This document shows, one piece after another, positions 35,403-44,264 of a DNA stretch of 64,000 bases. Position 1 is the stretch's first letter, and every line of letters starts with the position of its first letter. The translations under genes were made by a program, and so were the position numbers. The DNA is taken from the NCBI RefSeq assembly GCF_004120195.1, contig NZ_SCHN01000009.1, forward strand, positions 58-64,057, given 5' to 3'. The notes beneath the pieces are model-generated. The model was not told the DNA's origin. It did not search any database and saw only the letters and a program-made list of their open reading frames with translations. Origin of the DNA: Enterovibrio baiacu (lineage in GTDB: Bacteria > Pseudomonadota > Gammaproteobacteria > Enterobacterales > Vibrionaceae).

Positions 35403-38306
35403 CTATTTTTCGAGATGTTGGAGTAAAGAAGGAAATCCCCAACCGTCCTCACCCACTTTCACTGGCTTACCAGACAAGTATTCATATAGCGTTGGTGCAA
35501 GTGAACCATTCACTGCTGTCGGTATGCGTTTTTCATTGGTGACAGGCGTACCCCAAAAACCAATGAAAGCATCTTTTTCGTGGAAATGCTCACCAGCATG
35601 ACGGCCCGGTACTTTGGTGTTGTAGCCTACACCCATGGCAGGGAACAAGTTGATGGAGCCTGCGCGATCTTCATCGTAAAGATGTGCTAACTGATTCACG
35701 CTGTCAGGCCGCGGTGTCAATCTTGTGAGTTGCTGCCACGTGTTTTTATCGCACCAGGTTTGCGGGTTGGTAGCATCTGCTTTGTTCATGCACTGGTCGA
35801 TTAGTGCTGACTTTTCTTGCTGTTCTGATTCACTTAGCGCTGCTGCGTAAGGGTTGGCCTCATACAGATTCAATAGTACTGGAGGTTGTCCGTTTTTAGC
35901 ATGATATAAGGTGCGGTCACCTTGGCGAGTAATGAACTCATCATGTCGAACGCCGTCTTTCACGGCGACCAATCGCAAGGTACAGGCAGACAAGCTGCAA
36001 TCTTTTTCGCGTACCGCAAGGTAGTCCAAACTGTCACCAAGGCGCAAAGCGGTTTCGTGCACCATGTCTATCGCTGGGGCTTCTTTCTCGGCGGACAGCG
36101 GCTTCCAGAAGGTCAATTCGCTATAGAGAGGCTGTGTTTGCCACCCGCGTTGGCTATTGAACAAATCCATCATGTAATTACCACCCGCGGTGGATGCCAC
36201 AATCACATCAATCTCTTTATTGCTGGGGTAATCAAAGGTGTGAGTAATCTTCGGGCCTTCGCCTTCGTCAGACGAAATTTTGCGAATACGCAAAGACATG
36301 TCGTAGTCCGACTGAATGCCTGCAAACACTTCTTTCTCTGGGCTGACGATATGGTAGATAGGTGATAAACCATGGTCCCCCGCAATACCCCAAAGCACCT
36401 GATCGTACACCCCTGCCTTGCGGTAAACCGTTTCCATTTCCCCTAGCCAGAAATCCAAGCGATTGAGTTCGCCCGTCGGCGCAAGGATTTCATCCGCAAA
36501 GGGGCCAGTGAAGTGGGCGAAGTGATCGGCCCAAGGGTTATAGGCCAACACAAAGTCAGGCAGCCCTTTTTGAGAAAGCTGTGCGTAATCTTCCAGCTTG
36601 TCTTTAATGGTCAAACGCTTAGTGGTGCGGGTCAGTGGCGTCCACCATGTGATGTCTTGATAGGCTTGAATGTCTTTGATTAGACCTTCACGCATCGTGT
36701 GAAGAGAGACCTCTATTTCGCCGCGCTTACGCAGATCTTTCAGGCAGCGCTGCTCACCAAAATCACGTATCGCTTCCCCAAGACCTAGGTTGATTAGAGG
36801 GTCGTAACTGGACTGTGCATACCAATCATATTGGGCGTTGCAGTTAAGCGTGACGAGAGGAACGAGCCTTTCAAATTGCGTCTTTGCGCCGTTACCGCTG
36901 AATAAAGGGTCGAGTTGAATGGCGTCGTTACCGAAGAAGTAATAGGCGCGATCTTGCTCGCGATCGACGAAGTGGAAATTCGGGATACCTGTGCCACCTT
37001 CCCCTGCCACGTTTGCCCCGGTTTTGATGATAGGCAAATTGCGGACGCTGATGGTGGGTGTGGTCGACACGCCATATTCCACAATGCCTTTCGCGCCGTC
37101 TTGATACAGCTTGCTGAAAAACGGCAAGTAACGTGGATCGGTATAAGGCGTATCCGCTACCTCAAACAAGAAGGTGTTATCTGGTGTGTGGTCTGTCTGT
37201 GTAATGTCGACCCCTTTCGGGGCAAAGTTCTCGATGTTCTGTTCATCGCGCTTTACTTGCTGCAAGAAAGGCGAAGGTTGCTTGCTCACCAAGCCTTGAA
37301 TCAGACTTTGCTGCAAACCATCGACCGTCATTTGAACGGCAAATGGGCGCGTGTTCTGATGGGTGAGATAGGTGAGCAGTCCCTCAGGATCATCGTCTAG
37401 CGCATCTTGCATCCAGTGATCGAGTGCGTCGATTTTTGCGCCTTCAAGCAGGTATTGGCGGTAGCCTTTCAACACGTTTAGTCGTACAAAGTCGACCAAA
37501 CTGATGGTAATGGCTTGAGCGCGGTTGTTTTCTTTGGTTTGGTTTTCGGGTTTGGCATCATCAATGATACCGAGAATGGCCGCTTTCATGTCGCCTTCTT
37601 CAAGGCTTTCGCTGTACTTAGTGAGCATGTTTACCAGCACGTGCTGCACGGTGGCGACCGTTTCTCTGTCAGCTTCACTGTCGGTTAAGTATTGATATTG
37701 ATCCGGCAGGTCATCGCCATAAAGCAGTTTGTCTTTACCAAACAATGCGTCATACAAAGTGACCAGAGCGGCGATGAATTGTCGATTTAGTAGGGCTTCT
37801 TCTTCGGTTTTCGGACCATGGCTACTTGATTTGGCTGCTTCTTTTTTGTCATCGAGTGAGAACAATGAATGCTCCCATTGTGCGAGTTCGGCCTCACTGA
37901 AAGTGTCCAGCAGGTAGTGTTTGAAGATGTCTTCATTGACCACTTCGCCCGTGTAGCGGTCGTAAAAGCTATAGAGCAAGTGCCCGAGCTGAATCGCGTA
38001 TTTCGGGTTGGATAATTGAGAAATGACCCGTGCTTTCACACTCGCATCGAGCGGCAAGGTCAATACCAGCGCATCGAGCGTCACGCCACCGACCGTAAAC
38101 AACGCAATGTCGCGGCTGGTGGCGGCGCTGACATTCATGGATTCGTAAATACCCGAGAAAACCAACTGGCTGCTGTTATAGATTGTGCCGACGATAGGCG
38201 TACTGCCAAGATCGGTCTGTGTATTCGCAAAGGCAGATACAGGAGAGAGGGTCAGCGCGAGAGAGACTGCCGCTGCACTGCGTGTTAACGATTGGATGCG
38301 CGTCAT
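35403..38306 (-). CDS. Secreted alkaline phosphatase-superfamily phosphodiesterase
   Basis: A 967-residue protein with a signal peptide (about 1-27, ending AFA) and a long helical N-terminal region (to about 370) not typical of small phosphodiesterases. The catalytic core starts near the STTPTISVRNLPIIKTG segment, where a Ser/Thr nucleophile is expected, and has ADHFAHFTGP, GIAGDHGLSPIYH and a late GRHAGEHFHEKDAFIGF, the Asp/His set that binds two zinc ions in type I phosphodiesterase/nucleotide pyrophosphatase enzymes. Several Cys pairs suit a periplasmic or exported location. Substrate unknown. The unusual N-terminal region may be specific to a subfamily. Confidence 0.83.
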   Translation of the reverse strand: MTRIQSLTRSAAAVSLALTLSPVSAFANTQTDLGSTPIVGTIYNSSQLVFSGIYESMNVSAATSRDIALFTVGGVTLDALVLTLPLDASVKARVISQLSNPKYAIQLGHLLYSFYDRYTGEVVNEDIFKHYLLDTFSEAELAQWEHSLFSLDDKKEAAKSSSHGPKTEEEALLNRQFIAALVTLYDALFGKDKLLYGDDLPDQYQYLTDSEADRETVATVQHVLVNMLTKYSESLEEGDMKAAILGIIDDAKPENQTKENNRAQAITISLVDFVRLNVLKGYRQYLLEGAKIDALDHWMQDALDDDPEGLLTYLTHQNTRPFAVQMTVDGLQQSLIQGLVSKQPSPFLQQVKRDEQNIENFAPKGVDITQTDHTPDNTFLFEVADTPYTDPRYLPFFSKLYQDGAKGIVEYGVSTTPTISVRNLPIIKTGANVAGEGGTGIPNFHFVDREQDRAYYFFGNDAIQLDPLFSGNGAKTQFERLVPLVTLNCNAQYDWYAQSSYDPLINLGLGEAIRDFGEQRCLKDLRKRGEIEVSLHTMREGLIKDIQAYQDITWWTPLTRTTKRLTIKDKLEDYAQLSQKGLPDFVLAYNPWADHFAHFTGPFADEILAPTGELNRLDFWLGEMETVYRKAGVYDQVLWGIAGDHGLSPIYHIVSPEKEVFAGIQSDYDMSLRIRKISSDEGEGPKITHTFDYPSNKEIDVIVASTAGGNYMMDLFNSQRGWQTQPLYSELTFWKPLSAEKEAPAIDMVHETALRLGDSLDYLAVREKDCSLSACTLRLVAVKDGVRHDEFITRQGDRTLYHAKNGQPPVLLNLYEANPYAAALSESEQQEKSALIDQCMNKADATNPQTWCDKNTWQQLTRLTPRPDSVNQLAHLYDEDRAGSINLFPAMGVGYNTKVPGRHAGEHFHEKDAFIGFWGTPVTNEKRIPTAVNGSLAPTLYEYLSGKPVKVGEDGWGFPSLLQHLEK

Positions 38307-38431
38307 GAGCCTATTACATTGTCATTGTGTATGACATAGAGCTTACTAAAGATATCAGATTGTTAGAAAGAGAGGCGGAGCCATTTTGCGCAGTTGCTCC
38401 GCCTACAAGTGAGAACAAAATTCAGAATGTG

Positions 38432-39097
38432 TTATTCGCCATAATACGTGGCGAGGTAATCGAGAATGCGTTCATGATCCTGATCGTCGAGCTCATCCAT
38501 GCCTTGTTCATCGACCATCCATTCCAGAGTCTCATCCCAGCTATCGCGGCTCAGCCCTTGCTGAACAACAATGTGCAGGGAATGACATACGGAACACGTA
38601 GACGCAACCAATGCCATGTTTTCATCGGGGGCAAGAATACCTTCACCCAACGCTTTCACCTGAATTTCCTCGTCGCTGCTGGACCAATTTGGCGGCGTCG
38701 GGTTTTTTGTGGCAAGCCATGCAATGATGGCCGCGCGTGCTCCGGGATCTTTCACGCCGGGGTACACCATGTTAGTGCCCGGTGCGAAATCAGCAGGTGA
38801 CGCCAAAAAGGCATCCAGAGATTCCGCATCCCACGTTTTCCCTTCAACACGGTTCGCTGAAAGGCCATCGCTGTAATTGAATCCCGAAAACGCCGCGATT
38901 TCTCGGTCCGCGAGTCCATATAGGGGAGGGCCAACCACCGTAATGCCGTTAGGTTCGACTTGGTGGCATGCTTTACACACGGCAGCTTGTTGTTCTCCTG
39001 CAGCAATCAGTGCTTCATCTGCGGCGTTTGCTGCGAGGGGAGAAAAGAGGAAAGCAGCGCCGAATAACGACGCTGTGGTTGATTTCATCAAAGCCAT
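38432..39097 (-). CDS. sorB: Dihaem cytochrome c, sulfite dehydrogenase subunit (SorB-like)
   Basis: About 221 residues with a signal peptide ending near ANA and two haem-attachment motifs, CKACH (about residue 38) and CSVCH (about residue 163), each with a following Met-containing segment. It begins six bases after the stop of the molybdopterin enzyme gene, with AGGTGAA upstream of the ATG at 39097. The location and two-domain structure make it the electron acceptor of that enzyme. Classical SorB has one haem, so this is a longer, dihaem variant; resemblance to SoxD is possible. Confidence 0.82.
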   Translation of the reverse strand: MALMKSTTASLFGAAFLFSPLAANAADEALIAAGEQQAAVCKACHQVEPNGITVVGPPLYGLADREIAAFSGFNYSDGLSANRVEGKTWDAESLDAFLASPADFAPGTNMVYPGVKDPGARAAIIAWLATKNPTPPNWSSSDEEIQVKALGEGILAPDENMALVASTCSVCHSLHIVVQQGLSRDSWDETLEWMVDEQGMDELDDQDHERILDYLATYYGE

Positions 39098-39102
39098 TTC
39101 AC

Positions 39103-40437
39103 CTACCCTTTCACAACGAGTGCGATGCGGTGAAAGCTGTTGTTGAGGTAACCTTTCGGGTTCCATGCAATGGCGAAGGGTTGGCTAACACCTTGGTCAT
39201 CGGTCGCTTTTGCCCAGACCTCGTAATAGCCGGCCTGCGGGAAAGTGACTTTTGATTCAAAGGTTTGCCATGCCCCTTCGTTAGCGGGATCGGAAAGATC
39301 GGCATCGATCCAGGTTGCACCGAAATCATTCGAGAGCTGAACCTTGGAAACTTTTCGATCCCCAGACCACGCGTGACCGCGAACCAAAACTTCTTTACCT
39401 GCCACTTCGCTGTTCGTTTGTGGCGAGGTGATCAGTGATTTCACGGGCATTCTTTCGATGATCACAAAATCGTCTTTATCGACTTTCTCACCAGGAGCAA
39501 CAGGCCGGTTAGGCACACGATACGCTTTGCCCGTCATCTTCGGCCCATCATGCACTTGGTCTCTGACGGTGATTTTGGTGAGCCATTTTTGCGAACACGA
39601 GCCCGGCCAACCTGGCACGACCAAGCGAAGCGGTGCGCCGTTCATGTCGTGCAATGGTTCTCCATTTTGCGCGAAGGCTATCAGGTTTTCACCGCCCAAG
39701 GCTTTCTCAATGGGCACGCCACGGGAAATGGGCAGCTTGCCTTCCTTGCCAGAAAGGTGTTTGTCCGCGCTGTAGTGGGCGGTATACACCGCGCCTTCTT
39801 GCACGCCAGCGGCTTTCAATACATCCGCCAAGCGCACACCCGTCCATGATGAACAGGCGACAGCGCCCAAGGTCCACTGATTGCCTTTGGCTTTCGGTTC
39901 AAAATACGCGCGGCCGTTACCGCCGCATTCCACAACCAATTGCTGCTCAACCACCTCGAAGTTCTTCTTGAGATCCTCGATGGTCAGGGTCATGGGTTTA
40001 TCGACTAAGCCATCAATGGTCAGCGTCCATGTGTCCGCATCGACAGCGGTAGGTGGAATGCCGTTGTTTCGAATGAAGTGCCGTGCAGTTGGCGTGACAT
40101 CGTCATTAAGCAGGTGAGGGGGCGTTTCCGCGTTCAAAGGTCTGTCGTTAAGCACAATCAGGCCATCTTTACCTGCGATGGTGACATCATCGAGCCCTTC
40201 AGCAAAGGCGGCAGGCACCATGCCACCAGGCATGTTGCGGTGAAATGGAATTGCGCCGCCGAGCACGGCCGCCATGGTGGCTAAACCTGCACCTTTGAGA
40301 AATCCACGCCTGTCAGAATGCGTCTTTCGACCAAATACTGTTTCATCTGCGGTGTCTGGGTGTTTGCTATAGAGGTCGTAGATGCCTTCGGTTTGTTGCG
40401 CGTCCGTGTCTGATGAATGTCCTTTCTTCTCCGACAT
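39103..40437 (-). CDS. sorA: Periplasmic molybdopterin sulfite dehydrogenase (SorA/SoxC-like)
   Basis: A 444-residue enzyme with a Tat signal (SDRRGFLKGAG, Arg pair at 43-44) and the sulfite-oxidase fold: VVECGGNGRAYF, then LGAVACSSWTGVRLADVL with the molybdenum-ligating Cys, PISRGVPIEKAL, LRLVVPGWPGSCSQKWL, and a C-terminal Mo-co dimerisation domain (VLVRGHAWSGDRKVS...). It oxidises sulfite, or a related reduced sulfur compound, and passes electrons to the cytochrome encoded next. GGAGG lies upstream of the ATG. SoxC is the alternative name, but no other sox gene is present. Confidence 0.88.
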   Translation of the reverse strand: MSEKKGHSSDTDAQQTEGIYDLYSKHPDTADETVFGRKTHSDRRGFLKGAGLATMAAVLGGAIPFHRNMPGGMVPAAFAEGLDDVTIAGKDGLIVLNDRPLNAETPPHLLNDDVTPTARHFIRNNGIPPTAVDADTWTLTIDGLVDKPMTLTIEDLKKNFEVVEQQLVVECGGNGRAYFEPKAKGNQWTLGAVACSSWTGVRLADVLKAAGVQEGAVYTAHYSADKHLSGKEGKLPISRGVPIEKALGGENLIAFAQNGEPLHDMNGAPLRLVVPGWPGSCSQKWLTKITVRDQVHDGPKMTGKAYRVPNRPVAPGEKVDKDDFVIIERMPVKSLITSPQTNSEVAGKEVLVRGHAWSGDRKVSKVQLSNDFGATWIDADLSDPANEGAWQTFESKVTFPQAGYYEVWAKATDDQGVSQPFAIAWNPKGYLNNSFHRIALVVKG

Positions 40438-40485
40438 GGTGCCTCCTACTTAATGGGCCAACTGAACTGTTTGGAGAGTTAATTG

Positions 40486-40509
40486 AAAAATGTAAGCGGT
40501 TACATTTTT
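40486..40509. promoter_or_regulatory. 24-bp perfect palindrome upstream of sorA
   Basis: AAAAATGTAA and TTACATTTTT flank GCGG, 49 bases before the sorA start. The core TGTAAgcggTTACA with a central CpG resembles LacI/GntR-type operators. A second, overlapping TTACA-TTTT-TGTAA repeat extends to 40513. Confidence 0.6.
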
Positions 40510-40665
40510 GTAACGTAAAGTATAGGCACACCTTTGATTGGGTTTTAGGGTGACTTGCAGGGCATTCTTAGTAGCGGGACATGGATGCATGAATATGCAA
40601 TGAAATTTGAGAGGTATGCGCGTTTTTTGATAAACAAAAAACACGCATTCGAGGCGCTGCTTTGT

Positions 40666-41940
40666 TTAAAACTGCGTGATCATCCAATCGCGGACGACAA
40701 AACTGTCATCGGATAACGCAATATAACGCCACTTATCGAAGGTCAAACAAGGGTGCGATGTCGAGAAAGTTAAGATATCGCCCACTTGAAGGTCACAGTG
40801 TTCAGGCACGTCCATAAAGGTGTGTTGATCCATCACCGCTGTCGCCACAAGCCCTTTGACATCAAGGGCTTTACCTTGCCTAAAGCCGCGTTCAGCGATG
40901 GGAAGGCCAGCATCATAGGCCGCATCTCGTTTACCCATGCCAATCACGGCTTTGCCTTTTTCGGGTAACGAAATGACATACGCCCAGACTTCCAGCGCGT
41001 TTTGCAGATCGCCCTGAATCTGCTCGGCGATACCTTGGTTTTGTTTGGCGCGCGCGTTTACTTTTTTCTGAGCGACGCGATAGATGCCGCTGTCGTGTGT
41101 GACATAACAACCGGGGCGGATAACAGGCAGCAAATCCGCGTAGCGCGAGAAAACATCTGCAACGATGTCATACCACGCAGACCCCGCACCGGTGAGGATG
41201 GTGTCAGGCGTGTCGATTAGCCCCTCACTTTTCAGTGACTGGCAACATTGTGCGGTCTCTTCGATAAAGGCGCGAACGCGATTTTCCATGTCTTCGCCAT
41301 GAATCACGCCTTCATACACTTCTACACCTGCTAATGACACGCCGGGTAGTGCATGTACGTAACGCGCAAGTTCTGCTGCAGCCTCTGTGCCGCGAATGCC
41401 ACAGCGTCCACCTGGCACGCCCAGCTCAACAAACACCTTCATGCGTTGGTTCTGCTCCCCAAAGAAAGCGGAGAGTTGCTCAACGTTCTGGCGCGAGTCG
41501 ACACTGCAATATATATCGACAGCGTGCTCGCGTTGAAGCGCCGCAATGGATGCCATGTTGGCGTTGCCGACTAACTGGTTCGCGATGATGATGTTTTTCG
41601 CACCCATCGCCACTGCAATTTCGGCTTGGGCGGGCGTGGCGATGGTCATCCCCCACGCACCGTGCGCCAGTTGTTGCTTGAAGAGCGTCGGGGTCATTGA
41701 CGTTTTGCCGTGTGGACAAAGTTTCACGCCGTTTTTATCCGCGAAGGTTTGCATCCACGTCAGGTTGTTGGTCAACGCTGTTTGGGAAATCACGGCAGCG
41801 GGCAGGCTGATGTCTTCTTCTAGCAAGTGATATTGCCCGTTTTCCTTCTGTTCAACCCAAACGCCTTTGGTGCCGATAGGCCAACCTTCTCGATAGGTAT
41901 CCTGATAGGGGGAAGCGTCATTGTGCGTCGAGTGAGTCAT
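40666..41940 (-). CDS. PLP-dependent amino-acid deaminase (D-serine dehydratase/D-threonine aldolase-like)
   Basis: A 424-residue fold-type III PLP enzyme: alanine-racemase-like barrel with the Schiff-base Lys in LCPHGKTSMTP (about residue 78), VELGVPGGRCGIRG, LTGAGSAWYD for phosphate binding, and a C-terminal domain with the metal-binding TSHPCLTFDKW motif (His and Cys). These features match the DSD1-like group that deaminates or cleaves D-amino acids. Products of serine-type deamination include reactive enamines, the substrate of RidA; a RidA remnant lies next door. Exact substrate unknown. Confidence 0.87.
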   Translation of the reverse strand: MTHSTHNDASPYQDTYREGWPIGTKGVWVEQKENGQYHLLEEDISLPAAVISQTALTNNLTWMQTFADKNGVKLCPHGKTSMTPTLFKQQLAHGAWGMTIATPAQAEIAVAMGAKNIIIANQLVGNANMASIAALQREHAVDIYCSVDSRQNVEQLSAFFGEQNQRMKVFVELGVPGGRCGIRGTEAAAELARYVHALPGVSLAGVEVYEGVIHGEDMENRVRAFIEETAQCCQSLKSEGLIDTPDTILTGAGSAWYDIVADVFSRYADLLPVIRPGCYVTHDSGIYRVAQKKVNARAKQNQGIAEQIQGDLQNALEVWAYVISLPEKGKAVIGMGKRDAAYDAGLPIAERGFRQGKALDVKGLVATAVMDQHTFMDVPEHCDLQVGDILTFSTSHPCLTFDKWRYIALSDDSFVVRDWMITQF

Positions 41941-42021
41941 TCCTTTTCTCCTAGCCGTTGCCGTGATTCATCTGAAATGGCGATGTTGTCGCGGGCGCAA
42001 TTGTTGATCAGTCTCGCTTAG

Positions 42022-42179
42022 CCGTTACAAAACTGCGTCGATATGATGAAAGAAGCGGGATACGGATTAGAAGATGTGATCCACATGAAAGTAGTATTGA
42101 CGGATTCGCGCTATTTTCAGTCATCAATAAGGTGTTTCAGTCGTTTTTTGGCGAACACCCGCTGACCAAACAAACATAA
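42022..42179 (+). pseudogene. Remnant of a RidA-family (imine/enamine deaminase) gene
   Basis: Forward-strand codons read LQNCVDMMKEAGYGLEDVIH then MKVVLTDSRYF up to about 42117, after which the matching frame shifts and continues VINKVFQSFFGEHPLTKQT to a TAA at 42177-42179. Together these match the second half of RidA-family proteins (the KxxLxxAGxSLEDVVKxTVxLTD and FFGEHPPAR segments). A TAG sits at the upstream edge and the first half, including start, is absent. So it is a 5'-truncated, frameshifted remnant. It is divergent from the PLP deaminase gene, whose products RidA would handle. Confidence 0.78.
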
Positions 42180-42203
42180 CAATATTAAGTCTCACACCAC
42201 TTG

Positions 42204-42227
42204 GCCATCAGGAATGATGGCTTTTTT
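42204..42227 (+). terminator. Terminator after RidA remnant
   Basis: GCCATC and GATGGC form a 6-bp stem followed by six T on the forward strand, 25 bases beyond the remnant's stop. It overlaps the 3' end of the hydroxylase gene and probably once ended the RidA transcript. Confidence 0.7.
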
Positions 42228-43122
42228 CTTTTCCCGTTTTTTCACCGAGATCCCCCGTCGTACTTTCGCGCGCCAAGATAGCCGTATCACTGAACGCAGG
42301 TGAACCAAAAAGGTACTTTAGCCGCGTCTTCATGGGTGTAGGCTTGCGAGAAAATGCCAATGTTGTGAGCGTTTTCCATTGGTGAAACGTCGCTACAAAG
42401 GGATTCCAACTGTTGACGGGCTTGGGAATGCCATAGTCGATGTGAATATCATCCTTCTCTTCCACGTATGTGCCAAAGCACTTGTCCCAAATGATCAGTA
42501 CGCCCGCAAAGTTACGGTCAATGTATTCAGGATTTCTCGCATGATGCACGCGGTGATGTGAAGGGGTATTGAAAATGTACTCAACCCAGCCAAGTTTGCC
42601 GACGATGCGAGTATGAACAAAGAACTGAAACCCAAGATTTAACGCCACAACCAACACCACGAACGTTGGGTCAAACCCGATCAGCATGAGTGGTGTCCAA
42701 AAGAGCCACATGCCCGACAATGGGTAGGTCAGGCTTTGGCGAAAGGCGGTGGTGAAGTTCATGTTCTCGGAGCTATGGTGCGCCACGTGTGAAGCCCAAA
42801 GCCAGTGAACATGGTGCGATGCGCGGTGGAACCAGTAATAGAAGAAATCTTGCAGCACAAAAACGGCGAAAACGGTGACAGGCGTCAGGGTGATATCAAA
42901 CAAGCGGAATTGAAATAGCCAGAGGAAGAAGGGCATGAGCAGCAAGGTGGCAATGACGTCTGCGCCTTGATGAAGGCCGGCAAGGCTAAAATTGCAGAGC
43001 AATTCTTTGAAGGAGTAGTCAGTTTGGTGGCGGCGTTTCAGTACGCGATACTCCAAGATCATGCAAATCAGGAATATCGGGGAAAGAAAAAGCAGTGTCA
43101 GTGATGCTAAGCCTGAATCCAT
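42208..43122 (-). CDS. Sterol desaturase/fatty acid hydroxylase family protein
   Basis: About 304 residues, membrane protein with the diiron histidine clusters of the family: HRASHH (after DFFYYWF), HVAHHS and HHRVHHARN, plus a fourth region near YIDRNFAG. It would use a diiron centre and O2 to hydroxylate or desaturate a lipid. GGAGG five bases before the ATG at 43122 favours this start over one seven codons upstream. The substrate is unknown. Confidence 0.9.
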   Translation of the reverse strand: MDSGLASLTLLFLSPIFLICMILEYRVLKRRHQTDYSFKELLCNFSLAGLHQGADVIATLLLMPFFLWLFQFRLFDITLTPVTVFAVFVLQDFFYYWFHRASHHVHWLWASHVAHHSSENMNFTTAFRQSLTYPLSGMWLFWTPLMLIGFDPTFVVLVVALNLGFQFFVHTRIVGKLGWVEYIFNTPSHHRVHHARNPEYIDRNFAGVLIIWDKCFGTYVEEKDDIHIDYGIPKPVNSWNPFVATFHQWKTLTTLAFSRKPTPMKTRLKYLFGSPAFSDTAILARESTTGDLGEKTGKEKSHHS

Positions 43123-43230
43123 GTCGCCTCCATATGTACTCATACCCGCGAGATATAAGTGACACTACATGACTGTAGGAGAAGCGACAAATTCAGTGTG
43201 GCAAAATGATAACAGCGATGAATGAGCTGG

Positions 43231-43518
43231 TTATGATTTCTTTAGCTTTTCCATGGCATTCGCCCACGGATCTGCTGGGGTGTTGTCGCCCGCGCAGAAG
43301 GTGTCGAGGTAAAGGTTTTCGACTTGTTCCTTTGCCCAAGGCGTGCGGCGCAAAAACTTCAGGCTAGATTTCACCGAAGGGTCATTCTTAAAACAGTTAA
43401 TAGCAATCAGTTTACCGAGCTGCGCCCAGCCGTAATGGTCAACTAAATCATTAACGATTTGTTCAAGCTTAACGCCGTGAAGTGGGTTATTAGGTTGCGC
43501 GTGCATAGTACTGCTCAT
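43231..43518 (-). CDS. VF530 family DNA-binding-like protein (DUF2132)
   Basis: A 95-residue protein with the VF530 signature: [25 protein letters not shown] in two pieces, [30 protein letters not shown]. The Vibrio fischeri member has a known helical structure with proposed DNA binding. The start is uncertain among three nearby ATG codons. Short C-terminal acidic then basic tail. Confidence 0.92.
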   Translation of the reverse strand: MSSTMHAQPNNPLHGVKLEQIVNDLVDHYGWAQLGKLIAINCFKNDPSVKSSLKFLRRTPWAKEQVENLYLDTFCAGDNTPADPWANAMEKLKKS

Positions 43519-43615
43519 CAATCATTGGAAACGGCAGCGACTCTGCCACAATGTGCGCCAGTGCGCAATAAATCGTGAGTGAAGAGAGCGTGGGACGTGT
43601 GTTTTTTAAGGCAAT

Positions 43616-43642
43616 AAAAAAGGAGCAAAGTGCTCCTTTTTT
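43616..43642. terminator. Terminator hairpin
   Basis: AAAAAGGAGCA and TGCTCCTTTTTT pair around a three-base loop between VF530 and the next gene; on the reverse strand it ends the 43659-44000 gene. Confidence 0.87.
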
Positions 43643-43658
43643 CGATCTCATGCAAATA

Positions 43659-44000
43659 TTAACGACGCATTGAAAGTGTTTGGTCGCTGAATTGTGTCAT
43701 GCGGAGGCGTGTTTTTATGTCTTCACATGCACGCTGAACACTGAAGATTTCTTCGTCAGAAAGGTGGAAAGACAAGGTGCTTTTGAATCGGATGTCCTCA
43801 CAAATGTCGGCCAATCCAACAAGGTCGCTCAATTTTGCATCTTTCGGATCTTTTAGCATTTTTTCATGTTGCTTCTGGATCTGAATTGTATAGATTTTGC
43901 TCGAATAAGTGTAAGAGGATAGTGTCATCGCGATCATGGCAATCAGTAAAATTGCGGAAACGATGAAAAGTGGTTTTTTATTAGGCAAATCTGAAAACAT
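43659..44000 (-). CDS. Small single-span membrane protein, unknown
   Basis: A 113-residue protein with one membrane helix (about 10-30) and a helical, charged remainder that contains two Cys (CEDIRFK and ACEDIKTR), likely outside the cytoplasm. I do not recognise a family. It ends just before a terminator and is divergent from the Fur-box gene, so the two share an intergenic region. Confidence 0.6.
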   Translation of the reverse strand: MFSDLPNKKPLFIVSAILLIAMIAMTLSSYTYSSKIYTIQIQKQHEKMLKDPKDAKLSDLVGLADICEDIRFKSTLSFHLSDEEIFSVQRACEDIKTRLRMTQFSDQTLSMRR

Positions 44001-44124
44001 GCGAACTTCTTATTGATGTAATTGTAGGTAATTCTCAAACGGAAAGAGAGTCTACTCTTCTAGGCATTCGCATCGCAAGTACCTTGCGTTTCATTTCACC
44101 TGCTTTTTGAGATATTAATCCAAA

Positions 44125-44146
44125 AATGTGCATCATGATGCGCATT
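44125..44146. promoter_or_regulatory. 22-bp inverted repeat in divergent promoter region
   Basis: AATGTGCATCA and TGATGCGCATT form a palindrome with one mismatched pair. It lies about 100 bases upstream of the Fur box and could be the operator of a second regulator. Confidence 0.45.
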
Positions 44147-44226
44147 TGGAACGGTTGTGATTCGCAACCTTTGAATTATTAGGTTGTTACACACTTTTTT
44201 CAGGCGACATATTGCACACAGTTAAG

Positions 44227-44245
44227 TATAATGAGAATCAATATC
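44227..44245 (+). promoter_or_regulatory. Predicted Fur box
   Basis: TATAATGAGAATCAATATC matches 16 of 19 positions of the Fur consensus GATAATGATAATCATTATC and lies 19 bases before the start of the receiver-like gene, overlapping its probable promoter. Iron repression is therefore expected for that gene and perhaps for the TonB operon behind it. Confidence 0.72.
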
Positions 44246-44264
44246 AATAAAGACCTGTTTAATT

